Assembly (NCBI GenBank): GCA_963576475.1
Contig: OY754970.1
Span: 35,807,947-35,871,946, forward strand
DNA: 64,000 nucleotides
Direction: 5' to 3'
Source: Molanna angustata
Lineage: Eukaryota; Arthropoda; Insecta; Trichoptera; Molannidae
Positions 48,775 to 60,022 of this stretch are shown here, one piece after another. The notes beneath the pieces were generated by a model. The model was not told the DNA's origin. It saw only the letters and a list, made by a program, of their open reading frames with translations, and searched no databases. The position numbers and the translations under genes were made by a program. Position 1 is the first letter of the stretch. Each line of letters begins with the position of its first letter.

Positions 48775-49882
48775 TAACTTTCACCCGTAATAAAAATATC
48801 GTTAAATTCACTTACAATATTGACAATAACACACTACAAGAAGTGGACCATATTAAGGATCTGGGTGTAATCTTGGACTCCAAACTGATTTTTGACAAAC
48901 ACATTGATACAATCACGACTAAAGCATTCAAAATTTTGGGATACATAATTCGTTTATGCAAACCATTCAGAAACATTAACACCCTTCTAAAACTTTACAC
49001 TACTTACGTACGACCGCATCTGGAATTCTGTACTCCTATTTGGAGTCCAACTTATCAAACATACATAACAAGACTAGAAAGTGTGCAAAAAAAGTTTACA
49101 AAACATCTTAATTATCGACTGAACACACAATTCTCAAATTACTCTGAATCCATACACTTTTATAAACTGGTTGCCTTGAAGAATTATATTTGACCAATCC
49201 CTATTATATAAAATAATACGTAACCACATTGACTCACCTGAAATATTAAGCTACATTTCATTACAAGTCCCACGAAAAGCGACCAGAAGTTTTTCATATA
49301 CCATTCTGTCGAACAAATTATAGACAAAACTCTCCTTTCATCAGAATCTGTCGACAATACAATAACAATTTTACGGACATCGACATATTCCACTTGAGCT
49401 ATGATGCTTACCGAAGGTCGATACGGGGCAAATATGGGTAGGCGAACTCTGTGACAAACTCCTTATTCCAATCCACATTTTTTTTATCCTTTTCCTTTCT
49501 CCCTAATTTAATTTCTTTCCTTCGCGCTTTATATTGTGTTTGTATTTTGTTACAGCTTTATTTTGTAATTTTTTTTTCTTATTTAATGCTGAATTTTGTT
49601 TTTTTTCCTAACGATTAAATTTAACGCTTAATGCTGTATTTTTATAACTATCTTATTGTGTAATATTTTTATTTTTTCTTTCTCAAAACATTCTTTATCT
49701 TGTTTTTTTGTGTGTACATTTTTTTTTAATAATTAGGCGATGTTTGTTAATTAGGTTTTATACTCGTTTGTTAATTAGGTTTGTTAATTCGAGGGAACAA
49801 TCTTGGCATAAGTGTAAAATAATTTCCTTTTGTTTAAGATTATAAGCTGTATGTTTCCCAAATAAATAAATAATATGTTTTA
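48775..49882 (+). mobile_element. 5'-truncated jockey-like LINE with 3' UTR and tail
   Basis: Frame from about 48778: TYNIDNNTLQEVDHIKDLGV, ILDSKLIFDKHI, YVRPHLEFCTPIWSP, LESVQKKFTKHL, typical ORF2 C-terminus. A frameshift at about 49190 is followed by FDQSLLYKIIRNHIDSPEIL and KATRSFSY, then stops. The T-rich 3' UTR ends TATAAGCTGTATGTTTCCC and AATAAATAAATAA, as in the LINE at 703-2088, so these two belong to one family. Confidence 0.8.
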
Positions 49883-50313
49883 TGTATATTCATGTTTTTT
49901 TGGTGTGCCTAAATGTTAACTAAAAAGGATTTAACTGTGTAAACACTTTCATTTGATCAGTGCGAGTGGTAAGTACGTCGCTGAACAGCTATTTCTATCA
50001 ACTAAACAGTAATCTACATACGAGAGATTTTTGACACGAAATACTTATCCAAAATATTGTTCATCCCTGAGTGGTGGGTCTCTTGGTGTCGGTAGTGACT
50101 AATAAATTTAATATTTAAAAGCAAAATATAAGCACTTTGTTAAGTAATTATAATACGAGCGTATCCAACAACTTTGATATAAACCTGCTACATCCAATAA
50201 AGGTATGTATAAATGTTGCTCATCCCTGATATCTCAGAGTTGAAGTGACTTATAAATTTAATATTTAAATGCAAATAAACACACTTTGTCGAGTATTTAC
50301 AATATGAGTGGAA
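49883..50313. repeat. diverged direct duplication
   Basis: 50062-50160 and 50215-50310 share TTCATCCCTGA, ATAAATTTAATATTTAAA, GCAAAATATAAGCAC and ACACTTTGT words in the same order, a local duplication of about 100 bases with about 150-base spacing. Confidence 0.55.
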
Positions 50314-50943
50314 CAGTGGCGCAGCTACCTAACAGCAGTCATACAAAACACGAGGGCCTAGCTTAACAGTGGTCCAACTTTCATATTATGCTAGGGGCTT
50401 CGATACGGAAAATACATACCTATGTACAATTAAAAGAACAAGAATCAATAAACTGACAACACCGAAATTGAACGGTAGAACGACGAAAAACGACGGCGTC
50501 TAGTAATTATATTATAGATTCTTTAAGCAATTTTCAGAATTATTTATCACGAAATCCGGTTGTAAGTTTATTTATTTTTGTACATAATATAGCACACTGG
50601 CAAGCTCGTTGCCATAAGACGTCTTTCAACCAAATAATCTATAAAGTAAGACAACAAAAACACAAATAATAAACCGTATTAAAAATCTTTTATTACTACT
50701 AATAATCATTAAAACGAGCATCAAAAATGCTTAAAATGACTGCAAACAAGTATCAAAATGAGTTATTTTGCAAATTTGAAAGCAAGATTTGTGTTGAATG
50801 GGTATTTTTTTTTCATTTACATAAATATATACAATATAAAATACTATCGTATATTTTAGATAAACTTAGGGTTTGAGGGGGGGAGGGTGGCGGCTGGCGA
50901 AATTTTGCCAGAAAACGAGGGTCCCAATTTTGTTACACCACTG
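50314..50943. mobile_element. possible hAT-like non-autonomous element
   Basis: Left end CAGTGGCGCAGCTACC; right end reversed CAGTGGTGTAACAAAATTGG. Flanking 8-mers GAGTGGAA and AAGTGCAT agree at five positions only. No transposase. The termini are hAT-like, but the pairing is short. Confidence 0.45.
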
Positions 50944-51419
50944 AAGTGCATCAAGTACCTACCTAGATACGGCATCATCTTTGATATAAACATGCTGGTA
51001 TCTGTTGCTGCATTTATTCGAATATAAATAATACATACCACATGTATGCAGTTCACACCACCGACTTTAAAGCTCCCTCGATTCACTTCAATGTTCTTAA
51101 CTCGATTACAATCAAGATAGTTTTTAACGACCTCGGTATATTTTTATTCAAAGATAATTTGGCACAAGTCGGAGTATAATCGAATAACTAGTTATATTGG
51201 TCAAAATGAAACTAGATATAATGTTCTATGATTTTTTTTTCCTTTTTACAGGAAGATCGTATAAGTCCGATTGACTTCATATTAACATCATATGTGTAAA
51301 GTATATAGACTTAGAGCTGATTGGTTTTCCATAGATATCCGTTAATTTCTTCTCTATGATTTCATCTGTCCGAATTTTCAAAATGCTCTCACGGATTGGA
51401 AAATCGAGGTATTTTTATA

Positions 51420-52030
51420 ATGTTTGAATTTGTGATACAATAAAAATACACTCATCAAAAATGCATTCAAGGATGTCGAAATTTAAAGAAAAATATCAAT
51501 GTTCTGCCATATCAACGTAAAATAAATTTCATATTTGTATGAAAAATGTATATAACAGAAGTAAAATAGCTTCTGTAATGGAAAATTGAGTGATCAACTT
51601 CATATTGTATGCGTCTCTATAGACAAGTGTGTTTTTTACTCTCCACTTCTATCTTCCTCAAGGGGTAAGTAGCGAGAACCGAACACCGATTTTTTCTATA
51701 TTGACACATACATCGCATCATCAACATTCATACACTGTCTCATATGTACATGCTCATCTTGCTAGTAATGCAATTTTACTTAAAATTTCTCAACAGGTAT
51801 CACGTAGAAAATACATACTACGAGTTTCGTGACAATGTTTTTGTGTGTATGGTGTATTGTGAAAACTTTTGTCCTCTGGGAATCTTATATTTGTTTAAGA
51901 ATCTAATAAAAATGTACTTCATAAAAATGGACTTAGAGATTGTCAACATTGCAAGAAGAAAAAATGAACGCTTAATATGGTGTGGAGAGTTTAGTGTTGG
52001 CCACAACCCACTCGTTCCACATAGATTTCT
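51420..52030 (+). repeat. dispersed repeat family G, copy 1
   Basis: Shares with the inverted copy at 59289-59770 the words AGAAGTAAAATAGCTTCTGT, GTGATCAACTTCATATTGTA, TCTCCACTTCTATCTTCCTC, GAACCGAACACCG, CTAGTAATGCAATTTT, GTTTAAGAATCTAATA and, at the end, GTGGAGAGTTTAGTGTTGGC CACAACCCACTCGTT. No coding signal. Confidence 0.8.
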
Positions 52031-52204
52031 CAACATGTATCATGCAGAGGGTGCATACTATGAGTTTTTGTGTGCATGGTGTATTATAAAAACTGTTGTC
52101 CTCAGGGAAACTAATATTTGTTTAGGAATTTAACAGAAATGCATTTAGGGATTGTCAACCTTTTAAGAAGAAAAAATTACACTTACTATGTAGTGAGGCA
52201 CCGG
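52031..52204 (+). repeat. partial tandem duplicate of family G
   Basis: ATTTCTCAACATGTATCATG, GTTGTCCTCAGGGAAACTAA and GATTGTCAACC repeat the 51785-51960 part of copy 1 in the same orientation with divergence. Confidence 0.6.
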
Positions 52205-52475
52205 CTTAGAATAGTGCTTCCATTCTTTAAAATCATTGTTTTCGAGTGTCCCGTAAGAGCCGGGTAATCGAAAATACAACAGGCAACAATAACATCTCAC
52301 ATAGTTCAGCAATGAGGTTCACCACCCATTCTGAATGTAGTGCATTTTTTGGTGAAACGAGACTGGTGTGTGGGTATACATAGATGTGTTGTTCTCCCTT
52401 TTATAAGGCAATGTACACCCGGACACCTTTCGCTGGTTACCCCACATTGTGGGATATGCCGTGATGGTATGAAGG
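52205..52475 (-). repeat. dispersed repeat family C, copy 3 (inverted)
   Basis: Reverse complement of copy 1, including AGTGTCCCGTAAGAGCCGGG, GGTTCACCACCCATTCTGAA, GAGACTGGTGTGTGGGTATA and GGATATGCCGTGATGGTATG. Long form, like copy 1. Confidence 0.85.
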
Positions 52476-52904
52476 AATGAATGAATGAAGTGGAAAGTTT
52501 AATGTTGGCTACAACCCACTCGTTTTAAAATTATAGTTTAATTTCACAATTGTACAAGTAGCTGCTTCAAAACAGTTTTTTTCTAATTTAGCAGCTATAT
52601 TATATTGTAAATATAGGTTCTTTGATTCAAAAATAAATAAATAAAGATAAATATGGGTACTACCAATATGATTTATGGGTATATTTATACTTTTGAAGAT
52701 ATAGATTGCAATCATATAATGATGTGTTAACATGGAAGATTACATGACATAATTATTAACAGATATGAAAGCAATTGAGGTGATGATTGCAATCGATATT
52801 ATAAACACCAAATACAGAGTCGAATCTGTTTTTTTAGTCTGGCTTATTTAATTTAAATGTCGATATCCCAAATAAAATCAAAGATTTTACTCCTCGCTAC
52901 CCCA

Positions 52905-53415
52905 AGGGGAAATAGTGGGGAGTTATTTTTTCAACTAGTATTATGCTGAGATTGTATTCAGAAAGTATCAACACAATGTGTCTGTGTGTGTTGTGTACTA
53001 TGTGCTATGTACGACGTGTTTATTTCACTTTATCGATTAAAGTAATCATTCAATTACATATATTCAATTTTTGTAAATTTGTATATCTAATAGGTACTCT
53101 CTTAGACCCCATTAAATTTTGAAGGACATCTGATCTGTGCTTCTCATTTTTTTTAACTGTCAAATATTTCCCCCGACCCCAAGCTCAGGAAACTTAAAAT
53201 TTGATATTTCAATTTTGAAATTGCTAAAATGGCACATCACTCTCATAAAATGGCATTGAATAATTGTCTAGTTATCATAATAAAATATTTAAATAAAAAA
53301 TAATTCAACAAACTTATCATATGAAAATTTTCCAAACAAAATTTGAATAATTTGTGGAGTGACTTAATAGTGAGGAGGATAGCATTGGCCAAAACCCATT
53401 TGTTTTTTAATACTG
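52905..53415. repeat. dispersed repeat family I, copy 2
   Basis: Same order of words as copy 1 at 43371-43800, here with CTCGCTACCCCAAGGGGAAA at the left and TGGCCAAAACCCATTTGTTT at the right. Confidence 0.7.
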
Positions 53416-53754
53416 TGCGCCCAGTATTTTTGGTATATTGCTTGACATGCTTAAGTGGTTATTCGACTCTGAGAAGAAGCTAAATGATATCAACGTGCCA
53501 TATTTAAACGACAATATACAGTAATTTGCTGTTGTAAATTATCAAAACACAATTTTATTATTTCATGTCCATATATTTTTTTGGTGTCCCCGACTCATCT
53601 GCATAGTTTAAATTTAAGTTGGATTTATTAAGCTTTTGTAAATTATTTTTTATTTCTTTAATATTCGGGAGGTTGCGGCGTCATCATAAATTATTTATAA
53701 TATCCTAAATAACATTATGACAAATTTTTAACAAATATAATTTAAAACATCGTT

Positions 53755-54000
53755 GATTCCCGACAGGGAAAAAATCCAATGTTTGCGTATATTCAACTAT
53801 TAAAATAATCGATCCTAAATAACTTTGTTTTCACCACTTATGAGGACTTATCGACTCCTCCCTCGGTCAACGATAGACCTATATTTTATTTTTACTTTAG
53901 TGCGTAAGTCTTCCTGAAGAAGGAAACATTGTTCTCGAAACCGGTCGACGTTAGTCCTCATAAGTGGAGTAAACTAAGTAATTTGGATATTATAAATATT
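53755..54000 (-). mobile_element. foldback D flank plus SINE family E copy
   Basis: 53757-53800 has GACAGGGAAAAAATCCAATG TTTGCGTAT, the outer flank word of family D. 53905-53950 has CTGAAGAAGGAAACATTGTT and CTCGAAACCGGTCGACG, a diverged family E core on the minus strand. Confidence 0.6.
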
Positions 54001-54052
54001 TTTTTACTGTTAATAAGTAATACAAAATAATAATCTCGATATACAAAATGAA

Positions 54053-54360
54053 ATGGAGCAGAATGCTGGATCTTAACAAAAAGAGACGAAAATAGCTTCT
54101 TGAGTTTTGAAAGAAAAAACCTGAGAAATATTTTTGGTCCATAAAAGTATGTTTGATGAATAATGATCGTAATTCCAAAAAGAAAGAAAGAAAACACCAA
54201 TCCAGAAGTAGAGGCAGGCCCAAGCTAAGATGGCTGGATAACACAGAAGACGACACGAGGGCGATTGGAATAGTAAACTGGAGAGCGGCGGAAGACAGGG
54301 ACGGCTGGAGAGGGATTCTGGAGGAGGCCAGGGCCCACACAGGGCTGTAGCGCCAATGAT
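54053..54360 (+). pseudogene. LINE C-terminal fragment
   Basis: GAECWILTKRDENSFLSFER gives way after stops to SRGRPKLRWLDNTEDDTRAI and GWRGILEEARAHTGL, ending GTAGCGCCAATGATGATAAT. It resembles the fragment at 31140-31815 (PKLRWLDG.., LLEEARTHDGL) and is probably the same LINE family. Confidence 0.75.
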
Positions 54361-54800
54361 GATAATGTTTTTGAACAGATTGTTAATTATCTCAATAGAG
54401 ACGAAGTTGGAATATTTATTGTAGGAGAACCGGGAAATCAAGGCACCTACAGGGCTTACGACCTGTCATCGGCTGGTTTACGTGATCACTTTATGCGCTT
54501 GCGCAACGTTCACCAATTATGCCTTTTTAATGAGATCCCTATCAATTCAATTTTGAAAGTTCTATATATTGTAATACAGTACAGTATGAACGTTGCGCAA
54601 GCGCATAAAGTGATCACGTAAACCAGCCGATGACAGGTCGTAAGCCCTGTAGGTGCCTTGATTTCCCGGTTCTCCTACAATAAATATTCCAACTTCGTCT
54701 CTATTGAGATAATTAAAAATCTGTTAAAAAATATCTTTGACTCCCGACAGGGAAAAAAATCCAATGTTTGCGCATATGCAATAATGAAAATATTCGATGA
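54360..54800. mobile_element. foldback family D, copy 3 (internally deleted)
   Basis: Arms 54383-54570 and 54590-54716 pair; outer ends TAATTATCTCAATAGAGACG and complement. The right outer flank GACTCCCGACAGGG, TCCAATGTTTGCGCATATGC mirrors the left outer flank of copy 2. About 334 bases between ends, against about 630 in copy 2. Confidence 0.85.
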
Positions 54801-55562
54801 TAATGTTATTTTTTTGTATCACACTTAATCAAACGTAGGTAGGTATATAGGTGTATTTGGTTGTGCAACTAGATATCTTTAAATCAGTTACTAAATATTT
54901 AGCCATGACCACGCCAATTTTTGGTACAAAAAATGGAATAATCGATACATCGGATATGCATAAACCAATGTGTAAAGTAAAGGCACCTTCAGCTAAATAA
55001 TTACTGACACCATAGATAAGTAAATTATTAATTTAAATTAATACATAAATTACAATCAACATAAAGCAAACAGCAAAAACAGATATGAACGATGTTATCT
55101 CTTTCAATTAAGCATAGATATTAATCATAATCTATAATTGTACACTTTTGGTTATTCATTTGCATTATTTTTTGTTGACAATATTATCGAGCGAAAAAAA
55201 ATATGTAAATGTTATTGTAGGTCGCTATTATTTTAAAATATGCATTTTTATACACAGCTATTATCTGATAATAAAGAGCTGTGATTTCGCAATGTATAAG
55301 CTTATTTTTTTAGTAAAAAAATATCTTGACTGGTACCTATCAATCACGCAAAACGTTTCATCTTGATGTTAATGTATGTATGGTGGATTCAAAATATTAT
55401 GTCGCCTGATCTACATACAATTTCGATTGACATCGTAATATTTAGTACGTAAATTAGAGGTGATATTCGATAGAAAACGTCCCAGTTCATCCAAAAAGGT
55501 AGAGTTATCTACGAAATCAATTTCACTTCCTCTCAGAACAAGGGTTGTCTCTTCGTTCAAAT
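54801..55562. other. AT-rich DNA with no supported feature
   Basis: No gene or repeat that can be defended. Confidence 0.4.
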
Positions 55563-55970
55563 ACTGAATGAACGCTCAGTATCCCAGTACACAATACTTG
55601 CTTTTTCACCACATCTTTCACCGTACAAGCAGCCCGACTTTGGAATCAAATCCCATCGCAACTTCGAGATGCATTGACACTTCCCGTTTTCAAAGGAAAA
55701 CCGAAGCTTCATTTCTTTTACAAATAATATATAAAATTTGTCTTCTTATTATATTCTGTCCCCTCCTCCCCTACCCTCTCCTTTTTATTATTTTTATCGT
55801 TGTTAGATATTTATTTTTTTATTATTTTAATCAGATAAATTGGTATATATCATACGCACAATTTACGTCACTAAATGCATATTGTTGATGGGAAGATACA
55901 CATGGCAATATGCCCGCCATTGTGTACTTATTATGTTGTGTGTGAAAAACAATTAAAATAAATAAACAAA
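55563..55970 (+). pseudogene. short LINE ORF2 terminus
   Basis: A plus-strand frame reads LSIPVHNTCFFTTSFTVQAA followed by ARLWNQIPSQLRDALTLPVF, the AARLWNxLP ending of jockey/CR1-group ORF2, then a stop, a T-rich 3' UTR and AAAATAAATAAACAAA. Confidence 0.7.
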
Positions 55971-55989
55971 TACTTCTCTATGTGGGGCA

Positions 55990-56062
55990 TTGGTAATTAT
56001 GATCATATTGGTAATTAAGATCATATTGGTAATTATGATCATATTGGTAATTATGGTATATA
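55990..56062. repeat. 18-bp tandem repeat, four units
   Basis: ATTGGTAATTATGATCAT repeated four times with two changes. Confidence 0.9.
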
Positions 56063-57100
56063 TTTATCATAATTATTATGGAATTCTACAGTTTGGGGCA
56101 TTGGTATTGGTAAAACATGCATATACGGGTACAATTTTGTATGAACGTGTGCAAATAAAAAAACATCATAATAACTATCCAACTGGACATAATGTATAAG
56201 TGTCCGACTTAAGAGGACATATAACGCTAAATGTAGTCACTAAAAACATGATATATTAAAACCGCCTAATGCACTATGAAGTTACGTGTTAGTAAGGGTA
56301 ACTATCGCGTGCGTTAAAAAGGTTTCTACGTGATTTAAATTATCAGAAACCCAAAATTTGTTGATTTTTTGCATTTTAAGAACAAATTTTACAAGAAATG
56401 AAAAAACTTTATCGGTCATTCACTTTGATTTTATGCACTCTTTTAGCACAAACAAGATTTATTTCTCTACGACACATAGTTTTGGAGTAATTTAAAAAAA
56501 AATGCTGTAAAAGAGGATATTTTTAATATATTTTTTAGCGGAATTAAGCCTGAATTTTAAAATTGTGTGAAGAATATTCAGTAGATAAATGTTGAATACA
56601 CTTATGCTATTTTTTCTAGAAACACACTGTTTAACATATTTGATTTGAAATTAGGGTGTTTAGGTTTATAAGCCCCCTTAATTCTGATTTTGGCTGAAGC
56701 TTTGAATGCAAAGAATTTTTATACTAAAACTGTAGGTATATAAACTATAAAAATATTTAACTGTTTAAAAAATTCAATTTAGCAAAATTTGCGAGCGATC
56801 GTAAAAGCTATTTGCTTTTGACTGTTTTTAGTTACTTATAGAAAACTTAAAAACCAAGAGGCTAGCGAATATAAGAGATATCTATGTGGAGAGATGGAGT
56901 GCTTGGTGCTAACCAATCTTGGGATTGTTACCCAGAATAATAGGAAATGACATCGGTCATACCTTCGGCTTAATTTTGGTGGAATAGATTTGGTTAGGCT
57001 CTAATAAAAAACAAATATAGTAGAAATGGCAATTTCATTTAGAAAATTATGTATTAAAAGTCAGGAATAACATGACGAACATTTATATATATTATATATT
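56063..57100. other. AT-rich DNA with no supported feature
   Basis: No gene, RNA or repeat could be supported. Confidence 0.4.
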
Positions 57101-57103
57101 ATT

Positions 57104-57309
57104 TTTCGGGCAACTAACAGGTACTATGTCAAATATTAATTTAACACGCACCCAATAACAAGTTGCCACATTCTGGAGACTTACGATATTAATCGTCTCA
57201 CAGATCCAGACTGAAAACACAATTAAAAACTGTGTCTCCACCGGGAATCGAACCCGGGACCTTTGGATCAGTAGTCAGATACCCAACCAACTGAGCCACG
57301 AAGGCCGAC
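57104..57309 (-). mobile_element. tRNA-headed SINE family B, copy 4
   Basis: Same head, B-box (CCGGGTTCGATTCCCGG), body and end as copies 1-3; the only copy outside the Gyc76C introns, yet on the same strand. Confidence 0.85.
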
Positions 57310-57339
57310 AAAAAATAAAAGTAACTAATAGTATAATTA

Positions 57340-57985
57340 CCTTAATGATAAGTCGTTAATGGTACAATGTAGTACTTTTTTAATGTCGTTAATGGCACGA
57401 TTACCTTCATAATAAATTGTCAATAGCTTCATGAACATTACAAAAATGTTGTTAATAGCACGATAATATTAATGACAAATCTTTATTGGCACGCTAACTT
57501 TGATTAAAATTGTTCAATGGTACGGTAAACGTTAGTAGCACGATTACCTGCATAATAAATTGTCAATAGCTTCATGAACATTACTAACATGTTGATAAAG
57601 GCACGATAACCTTAAAGACAAATCTTTATTGGCACGATAACTTTGATTCAAATTATTCAATGGTACGGTAAACGACCAAGAAATTTCTAATAGCACGATT
57701 GACAATAAAATAAGTCAATGGCACGATGAACATTACTAAAATGTAGTTAATGGCACTATTACTTCATATTATAATTGTTACAATAAAATTACTTTTCAAC
57801 TCGTTAAATCCATGACTAATTTTACTATGTCGCTAATGATTAGATGGACGTTGCTAAAATGTTGTTAATGGCTCGATCACTTCAATAGTACGTTGTTAAT
57901 TGTACGATCACGTTAAATGATTATTGTTAATTAACTTTACTAATAATTTGTTAATGGCAATATTATCATAACTAATAAGTCGTTA
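57340..57985. repeat. degenerate tandem array with TTAATGGCACGAT core
   Basis: The word GTTAATGGCACGAT or a close variant recurs more than 15 times at roughly 30-40-base steps, with a higher-order unit of about 180 bases (CATAATAAATTGTCAATAGC, TTCATGAACATTAC recurs at about 57406 and 57551). Non-coding. Confidence 0.8.
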
Positions 57986-58386
57986 ATGGCACGATAATCT
58001 ATCGAATGTATTTCAAGATACTCGAATCGCTCCTGTTGCAGTTCTATAATTTGAAATAATTTATTATTATGCACTTGCATAACAAAAATAGATAACATGT
58101 TTAACAAAATATACAAGTTTCTTACAATGTATTTAACGACGACGGGTTTCGTAAGAAATAAATGTAATTTATGTAAAATCACTAATTTCGTATCGGATAC
58201 TCTTGACTTGATCTTAAATCGATAATGTGAATAGCTGTTATCTTCATACACAGTAGGTACTTAATAGTTGGGGATCAGTATACTCTCACTTAAAATAAAT
58301 ATTTACATGAAAATGCAAAATTTATATTGAGGTAGGAAATGATAACTGAACGTCGAAATTTCCCAACATGTCACATTATACTTAAG
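57986..58386. other. unassigned DNA
   Basis: A 103-codon minus-strand frame (57940-58251) overlaps the repeat array and has no motif. Confidence 0.35.
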
Positions 58387-59069
58387 AGGGCGACTGCTGC
58401 CAACGTACCTATTTTTTCAATTTGATATACCATCATTATTACTATACGAATCATTTTGAAAAAAACATAACCTAGTTTGTTTGGATATTAATAAAGAGAA
58501 ATAAACCTTAACTTTTTAATTATATTCTGTATATATTCTTATAGGATAATAATAAGCATACCCCGATTTTAGACATTTATCTTAAATTTCTAAAAAAAAA
58601 TAAGGCATAGAACAATAAATTGTTTTATAAATTTAAAGAAGAACAAAATACCTGGAAAAATATGATGTGACGTTCCATTAATGCATCAGGTTAAGTAAAT
58701 AAACCAAAAAAACTTTTATTTCGCAATGGCGCTGAATGGAAAATAAACGTTTTTTAGGTTTATTTACTAAACCTGAAGCATTAATGCAACGTCACATCAA
58801 ATTTTTCTAGATATTTTTGTCTTCTTTGATTAAAAAAAAATATATCCCTCTACGCCTTATATTTTATTAAAAATATAAGATAAACGTTGAAAATCGGGGC
58901 ATGCCATTATTTTTCTACAAGAATTTATACAGAACATTATCAAAAAGTAAATATATATTTTTCTTTATTAATACCCAAACTATCTAAATTATTTTTTTCA
59001 AAACGATTTGATAAGAAATAATGATGGTATATCAAATTGAAAAATAGGTACGTTGGCAGCAGTCCCCCC
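58387..59069. mobile_element. large foldback element
   Basis: GGGCGACTGCTGCCAACGTA at the left and TACGTTGGCAGCAGTCCCCC at the right are inverted. The arms pair over most of about 330 bases (TTGATATACCATCATTATTA with AATAATGATGGTATATCAA; GACGTTCCATTAATGCATCA with TGCATTAATGCAACGTCAC). The spacer near 58715-58740 has ATTTCGCAATGGCGCTGAAT. No ORF. Confidence 0.85.
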
Positions 59070-59288
59070 CTGAATATTTTTTTTTCTTTTTTACATTTTT
59101 GTTTAGTCATTTAGTAACACACATCCTCCCTCTACACAAGCTAAAAAGCTTTAAGAGGGAGGTGATATTGTAAATAATATAATGTATACACTCTGTATAG
59201 TCGAATTTTTTGTTATGATTTGAATGGAGGAAAAAAATAAAAAAAATAACTATTCTAAGGTAGAGGCGTTAACGTCGTGGGACATTTA

Positions 59289-59775
59289 TTTAAAAACGAG
59301 TGGGTTGTAGCCAACACTAAACTCTCCACACCATATAGCGTTCATTTTTTCTTCTTGAAAGGTTGACAATCACTAAATGCATTTTTATGAAGTAAATTTC
59401 TATTAGATTCTTAAACAAATATAAGATTCCCAGAAGAAAATTGCATTACTAGCAAAATGAGCATGTATGAGACAGTGTATCAATGTTGATGAGGCGTTAT
59501 ATGTGTCAAGATAGAAGAATGCGGTGTTCGGTTCTTACTGCCTATCCCTTGAGGAAGATAGAAGTGGAGAGTAAAAAATACACTTTTCTATAGAGACACA
59601 TACAATATCAATATGAAGTTGATCACTCAATTTTCCCTTACAGAAGCTATTTTACTTCTGTTATATACATTTTTCATACAAATATGAAATCTTTTTCATA
59701 TTGATATGGCAACCCATAGATTTTTTTTTAATTTTTGACAATCTTTGAATGCATTTTTAGATACATGCTAATGTA
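59289..59775 (-). repeat. dispersed repeat family G, copy 2 (inverted)
   Basis: Reverse complement of 51465-52025, beginning with AACGAGTGGGTTGTAGCC and AACACTAAACTCTCCACACC. Confidence 0.8.
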
Positions 59776-59937
59776 GATGTAAAAGTAAAACATACCAAAC
59801 GACATTATCGTCAAAGCTTATCGAAGAAGTTGATATCAAGTTGATATAATTACCTAAAACAAGAGAAAAAAATGGTTACTTTACATTTTAAAAGATTGCA
59901 GTTTGGAAGAGACATGATATAAACAGAGTAAGAATAA

Positions 59938-60022
59938 CGATTGATTGTTTGATTGATTAACGATTGATTAATCGATTGATTTAACGATTGATGTGATTGA
60001 TTGATTGATTGATTGATCGTGT
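59938..60022. repeat. (GATT)n-like simple repeat
   Basis: Imperfect GATT/TGATTAAC repeats, ending in five consecutive GATT units. Confidence 0.9.
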
